Part shown: positions 1 through 5,471 of the stretch, piece after piece | How positions within the stretch are numbered: position 1 is the first letter of the stretch | How the letters are laid out: every line of letters starts with the position of its first letter | DNA from: Acidobacteriota bacterium | Lineage (GTDB): Bacteria > Acidobacteriota > Terriglobia > Terriglobales > Acidobacteriaceae | Reading direction: 5' to 3' | DNA length: 6,632 bases | Assembly: GCA_021778815.1 (NCBI GenBank) | Contig: JAJYBW010000195.1 | Span: forward strand, 1 to 6,632 | The notes under the pieces: generated by a model | Told to the model about the DNA's origin: nothing | Seen by the model: only the letters and a program-made list of their open reading frames with translations | Database searches by the model: none | Translations under genes and position numbers: made by a program

Positions 1-1015
1 AAATTGCCTTGCGCAACCCCGCGCCGCCGGGAACTCCATGGGTAAACCAGGAAGCAAACTGCTTCATCTTGCCGGTCGCGTCCGGAAATTCCTGCTCCAG
101 CAGCATGGAAAAATACGTGCGAATCAGGTTGTAACGATCCAATTCCGTCGGCTGCGTGTAGGTGCCGCTGGCCGTGTACTCCGCAATCTGGCGAAAAATC
201 CAGGGATTCGCCGGTGCCGCGCGGCCAATCATCACCGCATCGCAATGGGTTTCCGCCACCAGCGCGCAGGCATCCTCCGGCGTGCGAATGTCCCCGTTCC
301 CGATCACAGGAATCGTCACTGCCTGCTTGATGGCGCCAATCCATTCCCATCGCGCCTGCCCGGAGTAGCCCTGTTCCCGGGTACGGGCATGCAGCGCCAC
401 AGCATTCAATCCGCTCGCCTCCGCCAGCCGCGCCAACTCCACGCAAACGATGCTGTCATCGTTCCATCCCATGCGAAACTTCACCGTAAAGGGAATCGTC
501 ACCGCCGCTCGCACTCGCTCAAAAATGCGCGCAATCAAAGGCAGGTCCCGCAGCAGTCCGCTGCCACCATTGCAGCTCACAACACGTTTCGCCGGACATC
601 CCAGGTTCAAGTCCACAATGTCGAAGCCCGCATCCTCCACGATGCGCGCCGCCTCCGACAATGTTTCCGGATCGGACCCAAACAGTTGCGCCGCGATTGG
701 ATGTTCATCTTCGTAGTACGTCAGGTACCGCTTGCGCTTCGACTCCCGCATCCGCGACAGGCCGTCGGCGGAAGTGAACTCCGTCATAATCAGCCCGCAC
801 CCCGATTGCTGGTTGCTCACGCTGGCTTCAATTCCATCGGAATAATTCGCCGCCGCGTTTTCCGGGGCTTCCGTGTGACTGAACAAACTTGCATTGCGAA
901 TGAATCGACGAAACACCGTGTCGGTAACGCCCGCCATCGGCGCCAGCACCGTCGCCGGCGCAATGCGCACCGGGCCAATACTCATCGAAGCGGGAACGCG
1001 AACCCTCTCAGGCAT
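1..1015 (-). CDS. dusB: tRNA-dihydrouridine synthase (DusB family), 3' end cut by window
   Basis: An FMN-dependent enzyme that reduces specific uridines in the tRNA D-loop to dihydrouridine in the cytoplasm. The fragment covers about 338 residues. A TIM-barrel start APMAGVTD lies at residues 25-32. The catalytic cysteine motif LNLGCP is at 136-141 (C140), VKFRMGW at 178-184 (FMN/tRNA-contact K179 and R181), HART at 209-212, and NGDI and MIGRA follow. Against E. coli DusB as I remember it, roughly the last 30-50 residues are missing beyond base 1. About 30 extra residues (41-71) sit between FRRF and GCGLIMTEF. The start at 1015 is chosen because GGAG lies 6 bases upstream. An in-frame ATG at 1051 (adding MKKHWDNPAEHA) is the alternative, with a GAGGAG 12 bases away. 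The gene lies downstream of rpmE on the same strand, with a terminator between them. The family call is very secure; the exact Dus subgroup is slightly less so. Confidence 0.95.
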   Translation of the reverse strand, partial: MPERVRVPASMSIGPVRIAPATVLAPMAGVTDTVFRRFIRNASLFSHTEAPENAAANYSDGIEASVSNQQSGCGLIMTEFTSADGLSRMRESKRKRYLTYYEDEHPIAAQLFGSDPETLSEAARIVEDAGFDIVDLNLGCPAKRVVSCNGGSGLLRDLPLIARIFERVRAAVTIPFTVKFRMGWNDDSIVCVELARLAEASGLNAVALHARTREQGYSGQARWEWIGAIKQAVTIPVIGNGDIRTPEDACALVAETHCDAVMIGRAAPANPWIFRQIAEYTASGTYTQPTELDRYNLIRTYFSMLLEQEFPDATGKMKQFASWFTHGVPGGAGLRKAI

Positions 1016-1081
1016 CGCGTGCTCCGCCGGATTGTCCCAGTGCTTTTTCATCGCCTCAGATGGCTCCTCTGTCCAACAACC

Positions 1082-1107
1082 AAAAGGCCCCCGCCGCGGC
1101 GGAGGCC
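1082..1107 (-). terminator. Intrinsic terminator downstream of rpmE
   Basis: Read on the minus strand, a GC-rich stem GGCCTCCGCC / GGCGGGGGCC (10 pairs with one G-T wobble, innermost pairs probably open) is followed by TTTT and a T/G-rich run. It starts 27 bases after the rpmE stop codon and ends 31-67 bases before the possible dusB starts. It would end the rpmE transcript or attenuate read-through into dusB. Confidence 0.75.
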
Positions 1108-1133
1108 TCAGTGTATTGCAAATGCGTGCGCCG

Positions 1134-1382
1134 TTACTTCGCGGTCCCGGCTGCGGCAGCCTCTGCCTTCGAGGAGTCCGACTGCGCATACTTGCGGCGG
1201 AAGCGCTCCACGCGACCGGCGGTATCAATCATCTTCTGCTTGCCGGTAAAGAACGGGTGGCAGTTGGAGCAGATTTCCATGTGGATGTCGCCCTTATGGG
1301 TCGAACGGGTCTCAAAGCTGTGACCGCACGCGCAGACCACGCGGATGGTGTCGTAATTCGGATGAATTCCTTGCTTCGGCAT
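1134..1382 (-). CDS. rpmE: 50S ribosomal protein L31 (zinc-binding, C+ type)
   Basis: Small protein of the large ribosomal subunit, located at the subunit interface (bridge B1b region). The 82 residues begin MPKQGIHP and contain the L31 signature GDIHMEICSNCHPFFTGK. Four cysteines at 17, 19, 38 and 41 match the zinc-ribbon positions of the 'C+' form, so this is not the zinc-independent paralogue used under zinc starvation. The tail after residue 66 (SDSSKAEAAAAGTAK) is a low-complexity Ala/Lys extension slightly longer than the usual end near residue 70. The ATG at 1382 is preceded by GAAAGG at 11 bases and lies about 28 bases below a good promoter. An upstream in-frame extension to 1547 would cross that promoter and is not needed. 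Confidence 0.97.
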   Translation of the reverse strand: MPKQGIHPNYDTIRVVCACGHSFETRSTHKGDIHMEICSNCHPFFTGKQKMIDTAGRVERFRRKYAQSDSSKAEAAAAGTAK

Positions 1383-1416
1383 GGTGACAGAAACCTTTCT
1401 CAAAACGCTAACCTCC

Positions 1417-1445
1417 AGTTTATGCGAGATTCCCACAGCTTGCAA
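1417..1445 (-). promoter_or_regulatory. Sigma-70-type promoter of rpmE
   Basis: On the minus strand a -35 box TTGCAA (1445-1440) and a -10 box TAAACT (1422-1417) are separated by exactly 17 bases. Transcription would start near 1410 and give a leader of about 28 bases that contains the GAAAGG ribosome binding site. The match to the consensus is seen directly; its activity is inferred. Confidence 0.6.
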
Positions 1446-1477
1446 TCCAGGAATTCTCCAGCAGCCCTGCCCCGGCC

Positions 1478-1486
1478 TGCGATACT
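1478..1486 (+). promoter_or_regulatory. Possible extended -10 promoter of the DnaI-like ATPase gene
   Basis: TGC followed by GATACT resembles an extended -10 element (TG-N plus a 4/6 match to TATAAT). No good -35 box is visible 16-18 bases upstream. Transcription would start near 1493, leaving a leader of about 23 bases with no clear Shine-Dalgarno sequence. It is divergent from the rpmE promoter in the same 133-base spacer. Confidence 0.35.
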
Positions 1487-1515
1487 GAAAAAGCAGCCGA
1501 AATCCTGAATCGCTC

Positions 1516-2343
1516 ATGGAAAAATTGACCGACAATTCCGCAGCCACCTGCCCCTATTGCGGCGGCATCGGCGTCACTCTGGTGCGTCGCGGCCAAGAGC
1601 AATTCGCCGCCGAATGCTCCTGCCGCATCGAGAAAAAGGCGACGATCCGCCTGCAGAAAGCCCGCATCCCCCAGCGATATACCCATTGCTCGCTGGAGAG
1701 TTTTGACGCTGGTTTTCGCGGCGCCGATGCCTCGCTCGGCATGGCCCTGATGGCCACCCGCCGCTTTGCCGACGGCTACCCGCTCGAGACCGCCGGACGG
1801 GGACTCTTGCTGACCGGTAGCATCGGTTGCGGTAAGACCCATCTCGCCGTCGGTCTGCTGCGAGAGTTGGTCGAACAGCGCGGCGCCACCGGAATCTTTT
1901 GCGATTATCGCGACCTGCTCAAGCAGATTCAGAATTCCTATAACCCCCAGGTCGCCACCACGGAGCTGGAAATCCTGCGTCCCGTGTTTGAAGCGGAAGT
2001 GTTGCTGTTAGACGAGCTGGGTGCGGTCAAGCCGACCGACTGGGTTTGGGATACGGTAGCGCACATCCTGAACACGCGCTATAACGACAAACGAACCACG
2101 CTGATCACCACCAACTATCCCAATCAGCCGTCGGCTCTAGTCCACGCTCCGTCCACGTCCGTCACCGATCGAGACGTTTCTCGAGCTACGCCGGCCAATG
2201 CCGTAGCACGCGCCATGCGCGAGGAAACGCTGGGAGATCGTATCGGAGAGCGCATGCGATCCCGCCTGCAGGAAATGTGCATCACGGTTTTTATGCAGGG
2301 AGACGATTTTCGCCGGACCGTGCGCCGCGCGAGTTTTCTCTAG
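1516..2343 (+). CDS. AAA+ ATPase, DnaC/DnaI-like helicase loader with N-terminal zinc ribbon
   Basis: Probable replication-associated ATPase of the DnaC/DnaI/IstB class, in which relatives load the replicative helicase onto DNA or support transposition. The 275 residues open with a CxxC...CxC zinc-ribbon pattern (C12, C15, C34, C36), as in DnaI and unlike E. coli DnaC. The AAA+ core has Walker A GSIGCGKT at 101-108, Walker B VLLLDE at 162-167, and sensor 1 TTNY at 198-201. An arginine-rich GDRIGERMRSRL segment at 240-251 supplies the candidate arginine finger. Residues 205-236 form a Ser/Thr/Ala-rich, probably flexible insert between sensor 1 and that segment. No IS21 istA-like gene or inverted repeat is nearby, so a transposon helper (IstB) is unlikely. 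The start at 1516 has no obvious Shine-Dalgarno, but the zinc ribbon begins 11 residues in and no better start is present. The exact partner is unknown. Confidence 0.9.
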   Translation: MEKLTDNSAATCPYCGGIGVTLVRRGQEQFAAECSCRIEKKATIRLQKARIPQRYTHCSLESFDAGFRGADASLGMALMATRRFADGYPLETAGRGLLLTGSIGCGKTHLAVGLLRELVEQRGATGIFCDYRDLLKQIQNSYNPQVATTELEILRPVFEAEVLLLDELGAVKPTDWVWDTVAHILNTRYNDKRTTLITTNYPNQPSALVHAPSTSVTDRDVSRATPANAVARAMREETLGDRIGERMRSRLQEMCITVFMQGDDFRRTVRRASFL

Positions 2344-2387
2344 AACGAAACAATCCTCCAGAGCAAGCGACACCGGCTGCGATCAAC

Positions 2388-2404
2388 AGCCATCTCGGAT
2401 GGCT
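2388..2404. other. Perfect 7-bp hairpin between convergent gene ends
   Basis: AGCCATC-TCG-GATGGCT is a perfect inverted repeat with a 3-base loop. It lies 44 bases after the ATPase stop codon and about 20 bases after the stop of the opposing small ORF. It could stabilise or end either transcript, but neither strand has a following T run, so it is not a convincing intrinsic terminator. Confidence 0.35.
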
Positions 2405-2424
2405 CCGCGGACAGCTGGCCAACC

Positions 2425-2547
2425 TCAAAAAAACGGTGCAGCCGCCAGCACCATCAACGCCGCCGCCAACGCAGCGGCACGATAGATCGTGTCCCCCTGC
2501 GGATGAACAGAACGCTTCCGTGTTTGCTTCCTGAGAGCCCGCACCAT
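2425..2547 (-). CDS. Putative small single-pass membrane protein, 40 residues
   Basis: Not recognised as a known family. The ORF encodes a basic N-terminal part (MVRALRKQTRKRS, seven Arg/Lys in 13 residues), a short linker, then a hydrophobic helix IYRAAALAAALMVLAAAPFF that runs to the C-terminus. This is the layout of a small inner-membrane protein with its N-terminus inside the cell. The ATG is preceded by AGGAG at 5 bases, the strongest ribosome binding site in this part of the window. Third codon positions are mostly G or C, as expected for a GC-rich genome. No clear promoter was found upstream. It converges on the ATPase gene and diverges from the DUF2393-like gene. It could be a chance ORF; the ribosome binding site plus membrane-helix pattern make a real gene more likely than not. 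Confidence 0.55.
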   Translation of the reverse strand: MVRALRKQTRKRSVHPQGDTIYRAAALAAALMVLAAAPFF

Positions 2548-2726
2548 AGTTGCTCCTGCCTCTATTGTCGGAGCGAAGCCACCGCCATGGGCCGCATGCA
2601 TTCACTCGACGTTGCTGTGTCTATGACGTCTGTTTCGGCGAAAGGGATTCGGTACTTGAATCATTTTTCTGTTTTTTCATTCTTGACTTTCACTTCGGGA
2701 TTGTTTCCGTCACCACCCCGGAGAGT

Positions 2727-2732
2727 TACAAT
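2727..2732 (+). promoter_or_regulatory. -10 box TACAAT next to the start codon (leaderless mRNA candidate)
   Basis: TACAAT (5/6 match to TATAAT) ends 6 bases before the ATG at 2739, so transcription would start at or next to the A of the start codon. A -35 box is weak (TTTCCG at 2704-2709, 17-base spacing). The nearest Shine-Dalgarno-like GGAG (2720-2723) is 15 bases from the ATG, too far to be typical. Confidence 0.45.
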
Positions 2733-2738
2733 CGGCCC

Positions 2739-3311
2739 ATGAACGGCCCAGAATCGGGATCCTCCCAAACTCCCACCCCTCATCGCGACCCCATTCTCTT
2801 TGCCGCCGAAACCCCTTCAATCAATAGTGCAGCGGAGGGGGTGGAACGTAACTGGATGCCGTGGATTGTTGCCTTGATTGTGATCTGCGGTGGGCTCGGG
2901 CTCGCGTTCTGGCTGGGTCGGGCACCCGCCAACTCCAACGGCAGTAGCGTGGACCCTTATGCCAGGAATGTCACTCTGGGCAACGTGCAGGTCAGCCAGG
3001 CCAGCAACTTTGCCGGCGATCAACTCACCTACGTCGATGGCACCATCGAGAACCGCGGCAATCGCACCATTACCGCGATGACCCTGCAGGCCGCGTTTCC
3101 CAACGAAACCGGCGACGCGCCCCAGATATTGCAGGCACCCCTTAGCCTGGTCCGTTCCCGCGATCCATATGTGGATACCCAGCCGATCGGCGCCGCCCCC
3201 TTGCCCCCAGGCAAAAGTCAGGACTTTCGCCTGGTCTTCGACAACGTCTCTCCCATGTGGAATCAGCAGCCGCCCTCGCTTCGAATTTTGGACCTGGCAA
3301 CTCGCCAGTAG
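2739..3311 (+). CDS. DUF2393-like membrane-anchored protein
   Basis: Protein of 190 residues with unknown function. Residues 1-37 are polar and probably disordered. A single transmembrane helix spans about 39-59 (WMPWIVALIVICGGLGLAFW). The rest is an extracytoplasmic beta-rich domain with the pattern YVDGTIENRGNRTI, RDPYVDT, APLPPGKSQDFRLVFD and WNQQPPSLRI. This resembles the DUF2393 proteins I remember from Acidobacteriota, where a fibronectin/NEAT-like beta-sandwich follows one helix; the family name is from memory. The ATG at 2739 is chosen because the reading frame upstream (back to 2550) encodes cysteine- and phenylalanine-rich sequence that does not look like protein. A -10 box lies within that stretch. 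The gene stands alone, with a terminator 22 bases after its stop. Confidence 0.82.
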   Translation: MNGPESGSSQTPTPHRDPILFAAETPSINSAAEGVERNWMPWIVALIVICGGLGLAFWLGRAPANSNGSSVDPYARNVTLGNVQVSQASNFAGDQLTYVDGTIENRGNRTITAMTLQAAFPNETGDAPQILQAPLSLVRSRDPYVDTQPIGAAPLPPGKSQDFRLVFDNVSPMWNQQPPSLRILDLATRQ

Positions 3312-3332
3312 GCTCGCGCGGAAGTAAAAAAA

Positions 3333-3367
3333 ACCCTCGCCGACGTGCGTTACGAGGGTACTTTTTT
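3333..3367 (+). terminator. Intrinsic terminator after the DUF2393-like gene
   Basis: Stem ACCCTCG (3333-3339) pairs with CGAGGGT (3353-3359) across a 13-base loop and is followed by AC and six T (3362-3367). A run of A before the stem means it could also work on the other strand. It isolates the downstream OmpA-like gene from upstream transcription. Confidence 0.82.
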
Positions 3368-3402
3368 CCGGGTTACGAGCAGGTTTTACGCGATCCCCGC
3401 CC

Positions 3403-3414
3403 TCCAAAATTGGA
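3403..3414. promoter_or_regulatory. Dyad TCCAA-N2-TTGGA, possible activator site
   Basis: A 12-base inverted repeat with 5-base arms, centred about 126 bases before the predicted sigma-54 start site. This is the distance at which enhancer-binding proteins usually bind. A related half-site, TTGGA, recurs at 3469-3473. The symmetry is seen directly; its role is a guess. Confidence 0.25.
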
Positions 3415-3458
3415 TGGGTCTCCTCTCAGTTTCCAGACAGCCCCGCATCCTCCTTTCG

Positions 3459-3471
3459 AATCAACAAGTTG
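3459..3471 (+). promoter_or_regulatory. IHF-type site (AATCAACAAGTTG)
   Basis: This 13-mer matches the IHF consensus WATCAA-N4-TTR at every defined position. It lies about 39 bases upstream of the -24 element of the sigma-54 promoter, the usual place where DNA bending by IHF brings an activator into contact with RNA polymerase. The match is direct; the consensus comes from E. coli IHF, so binding in this organism is inferred. Confidence 0.5.
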
Positions 3472-3508
3472 GACATATTTCCGAGACTGTCTTCCCCCGC
3501 CGGTTCTT

Positions 3509-3525
3509 TGGCACCAGGCTTGCAA
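3509..3525 (+). promoter_or_regulatory. Sigma-54 (-24/-12) promoter of the OmpA-like gene
   Basis: TGGCAC (3509-3514), five bases, then TTGCAA (3520-3525) fits the sigma-54 consensus TGGCACG-N4-TTGCW at all but one position. The invariant GG (3510-3511) and GC (3522-3523) have the required 10-base gap. Transcription would start near 3535, giving a leader of about 43 bases. That leader contains a small stem GTGCC/GGCAC (3545-3549 with 3558-3562) just before a weak GGAAAAG ribosome binding site. No comparable sigma-70 promoter is seen here. Confidence 0.75.
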
Positions 3526-3577
3526 TTAGGAATGGCGTACCCCAGTGCCAGTAGCGCGGCACGGTTATGGAAAAGTG

Positions 3578-4531
3578 ATGAAAACGTCCAATTCAAAAAG
3601 CTTGCTCAGAATTGCAACGATAGTACTCGCGGCCAGCACCGCTCTCCCGCTCATGGCACAAACTGCGGACCAAAATTCAGGGTCCAATGCTCAGGTTCAA
3701 ACCGGAACTTCGACCGCTGCATCGACTTCCGGTAATGCCACGATGACTGGCACGGGTCAGCCGCCGCTGGAGATGCAGTCCCACGAGGGCTTCTGGGGTC
3801 ATTTGAACCCGATGGCCCGCAAAAAGTGGGTGGGTCGTCAACTGAACCCCGTGAAAGATCGGTTGAATGAGCTGGATCAGGTTTCTGCCACCAATGCGCG
3901 CGACATCAAGGATGTGGACGCCCGTGCAAAGGCCGGCATCAGCAAAGCTCAGGACACAGCGAATACCGCCGATCAGCACGCGACCGCGGCAGGCAATACC
4001 GCGAACCAGGCGCAGCAGACAGCGCAGCAGGCCAGTACTCAGACCGCTGCAATCGGAACCGCGGTCAGCAACCTGGATCAATACCAGACTGTCACCAGTG
4101 TGGAGATTCGCTTCCGGAATAGCCACAGCGCGCTCGGTCAGAACTCGAAGGATGCGCTTGACCAGCTGGTCAGCCAGCTTCAGGGTCAGCGCGGCTCTCT
4201 GATTGACGTCCAAGGATATTCAACACTCCGTGGTCAGGCCGGCATCACTGCCTCCCACGATATGGCCTCGGCTGTGACACGCTATCTCGTCACCGACCGT
4301 CATGTCCCGCTCTATAAGATTCGCCAGATCGGGCTCGGCAACGCTCCCCTCACCGTGAGTGATGCCAGCAAAGCCCGTCGCGGCAGCGTCGTGGAAGTCA
4401 CACTGATGCACAACAGTTTGTCAACCTTGAGCGCGTCGAACCTCGGTGCCTCAACAACCGGCGCGGCGCAGTCCGGTAACGCGCAGTCCTCCTCGAATGG
4501 GACTGCGTCGCAGCCCAGCTCGACGGAATAA
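3578..4531 (+). CDS. Secreted OmpA-domain protein with degenerate peptidoglycan-binding site
   Basis: Envelope protein of 317 residues. Residues 1-27 form a Sec signal peptide (basic start, then the hydrophobic run IATIVLAASTALPL) with likely cleavage after LMA. Residues 28-65 are Ser/Thr/Gln-rich. Residues 69-96 include GFWGHLNPMARKKWVGRQLNPV. Residues 98-168 are Ala/Gln/Thr-rich and probably form a coiled coil. Residues 172-278 resemble an OmpA C-terminal domain (VEIRFRN, then GYSTLRG, ASAVTRYL, KIRQIGLGNAP, RRGSVVEVTL). The tail to 317 is Ser/Asn/Gly-rich. The two diaminopimelate-binding residues of OmpA (Asp in GHTD, Arg in LSxRRA) align with T216 and M229, so normal wall binding is doubtful. 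The start at 3578 gives a proper signal peptide; an upstream in-frame start at 3545 would add 11 residues and disrupt it. It is transcribed alone, from the sigma-54-type promoter to a terminator. Function unknown. Confidence 0.85.
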   Translation: MKTSNSKSLLRIATIVLAASTALPLMAQTADQNSGSNAQVQTGTSTAASTSGNATMTGTGQPPLEMQSHEGFWGHLNPMARKKWVGRQLNPVKDRLNELDQVSATNARDIKDVDARAKAGISKAQDTANTADQHATAAGNTANQAQQTAQQASTQTAAIGTAVSNLDQYQTVTSVEIRFRNSHSALGQNSKDALDQLVSQLQGQRGSLIDVQGYSTLRGQAGITASHDMASAVTRYLVTDRHVPLYKIRQIGLGNAPLTVSDASKARRGSVVEVTLMHNSLSTLSASNLGASTTGAAQSGNAQSSSNGTASQPSSTE

Positions 4532-4579
4532 CAAAGGTTGACTCAAAAGCTCTCACACAAGAGAGAACCAAGGCAGATT

Positions 4580-4608
4580 GGCCCCTCACACGAGGGGCCC
4601 TTTTTTTT
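4580..4608 (+). terminator. Strong intrinsic terminator after the OmpA-like gene
   Basis: Perfect 8-bp stem GGCCCCTC (4580-4587) with GAGGGGCC (4592-4599), a tetraloop ACAC, then one C and eight T (4601-4608). It lies 48 bases after the stop codon and is the best terminator in the window. Confidence 0.93.
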
Positions 4609-4666
4609 CTCTTTTCATCCTGGCTTCCTGCGTCTTTCAACTCACCAGGAAAATGTCTTTGGGTCT

Positions 4667-4733
4667 TATATCAGGGCACGACTTCAGTCGCGCCGTTCAT
4701 GGCGTAAAAAAAACAGATGAGCGTCAGCCCCTG
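4667..4733. repeat. REP-like palindromic element, probably a decayed copy
   Basis: Core palindrome GGCACGACT-TC-AGTCGCGCC (4675-4694), nine pairs with one A-C mismatch (4678 with 4691), followed by a run of eight A and then a GCGTCAGCCCCTG segment. It resembles a dispersed intergenic repeat I remember from Acidobacteriota chromosomes, in which a GGCACG-CTTCAG-CGTGCC hairpin is followed by a second AGCCCCTG hairpin; here the second hairpin is eroded. It sits between two convergent genes, a usual place for REP elements. The rest of 4609-4859 shows no gene, promoter or strong hairpin. Only one copy is in this window, so dispersal cannot be shown from the sequence. Confidence 0.5.
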
Positions 4734-4859
4734 CGTGCTGCGGTTCGAATCACTTCCGCTCGTCCAATGATTGAATGAATCTCAGACGCACGATACGAGG
4801 GGTGAATTTCGATAGGGAGATCTCTCTCGAACACCGCTCCTCGAATCCAAATGCTGCCT

Positions 4860-5471
4860 CTAGAACAGTGTCGGCTCGTCCGCGGTATCGCGACCCTTTT
4901 TCTTACGCGCGACGGGCACGGAAGTCACTGCGGCGCGACTCGCTGCGGACTTGTCGTCGCCCGGGCCCAGCATCGACAGCAGCGCGCGCATCTCTTTGCG
5001 AAGTTCATTGAACTTCGGACTCGCAGCTGCACTCTTCGACCCTACCGCCGCAATCCCTCCGCTGCGTCCCGCCTTCGGAGGCACCGGAGTAGCGATGAAG
5101 TCTGTCTTGCGTCGCATGGGGTGCGGCGCCGTTCCGCTCTGTGACGCCCCATTTTGCGAATCGACAACCGCCAGTGCGCTGCGCTTCTCCGCCAGAGATT
5201 TGCGTGCGCCCGCAATGGTGAATCCTTCGTCGTACAACAATCGCTTAATCTCGAGAACCATCTCCACGTCGCGCTTGCGATAGAGCCTCTGACCGCTGCC
5301 GCCTTTGTGCGGTTTCAACTGCGGAAATTCGGTCTCCCAAAATCGCAGCACATACGCGGGCAGGCTGCACAGGCTTGCGACATCGCCGATTCGAAAATAC
5401 AGTTTGTCTGGGATGGAGACAGGCGTCTTCACGGATTGCATCTTGCGTCGGGCGGGTTGCGGTTGTGCCAT
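4860..5471 (-). CDS. MerR-type winged-helix transcriptional regulator
   Basis: DNA-binding protein of 203 residues. The MerR helix-turn-helix and wing occupy about residues 25-94: YFRIGDVASLCSLPAYVLRFWE (first helix pair), then QRLYRKRDVEMVLEIKRLLYDEGFTI, where YR is the wing and IKRLLYDEGFT is the typical MerR linker. The remainder is Ala/Ser/Lys-rich, with a short helix FNELRKEMRALLSML (about 153-167), and lacks the cysteine-rich metal-binding loop of MerR, CueR or ZntR. Its signal is therefore unknown and metal sensing is not supported. The ATG at 5471 has GGGGAG 4 bases upstream; an in-frame TTG at 5483 would add four residues but lies within the ribosome binding site region. It follows the DUF6600-like gene on the same strand after a 269-base gap, too wide to assume an operon. 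No convincing terminator follows its stop. Confidence 0.9.
   Translation of the reverse strand: MAQPQPARRKMQSVKTPVSIPDKLYFRIGDVASLCSLPAYVLRFWETEFPQLKPHKGGSGQRLYRKRDVEMVLEIKRLLYDEGFTIAGARKSLAEKRSALAVVDSQNGASQSGTAPHPMRRKTDFIATPVPPKAGRSGGIAAVGSKSAAASPKFNELRKEMRALLSMLGPGDDKSAASRAAVTSVPVARKKKGRDTADEPTLF

Noticed and set aside
38..1249. A 403-codon open frame on the plus strand
   Set aside because: It lies antisense to dusB and rpmE, both unmistakable. The predicted protein is Arg/His/Pro-rich, typical of an antisense shadow in GC-rich DNA.
1516..2343. IstB, the helper ATPase of an IS21-type transposon
   Set aside because: The ATPase core is similar, but there is no istA-like transposase, terminal inverted repeat or target duplication nearby, and the N-terminal zinc ribbon favours a DnaI-like loader.
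2550..2738. N-terminal extension of the DUF2393-like gene to an upstream ATG
   Set aside because: The extra 63 residues are Cys/Phe-rich with no family resemblance, and the stretch holds the likely -10 box and T-rich intergenic DNA.
3567..3580. Three-codon upstream ORF ATGGAAAAGTGA overlapping the OmpA-like start as TGATG
   Set aside because: It could suggest translational coupling, but so short a frame arises easily by chance and it has no ribosome binding site of its own.
4808..4835. GAGATCTC palindrome and nearby repeats as a terminator for the MerR-type gene
   Set aside because: The palindrome has no loop and no T run follows on the minus strand.
4860..5471. Metal-sensing MerR regulator
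   Set aside because: The helix-turn-helix fits, but the C-terminal part has no cysteine metal-binding loop and no metal-resistance gene is adjacent.
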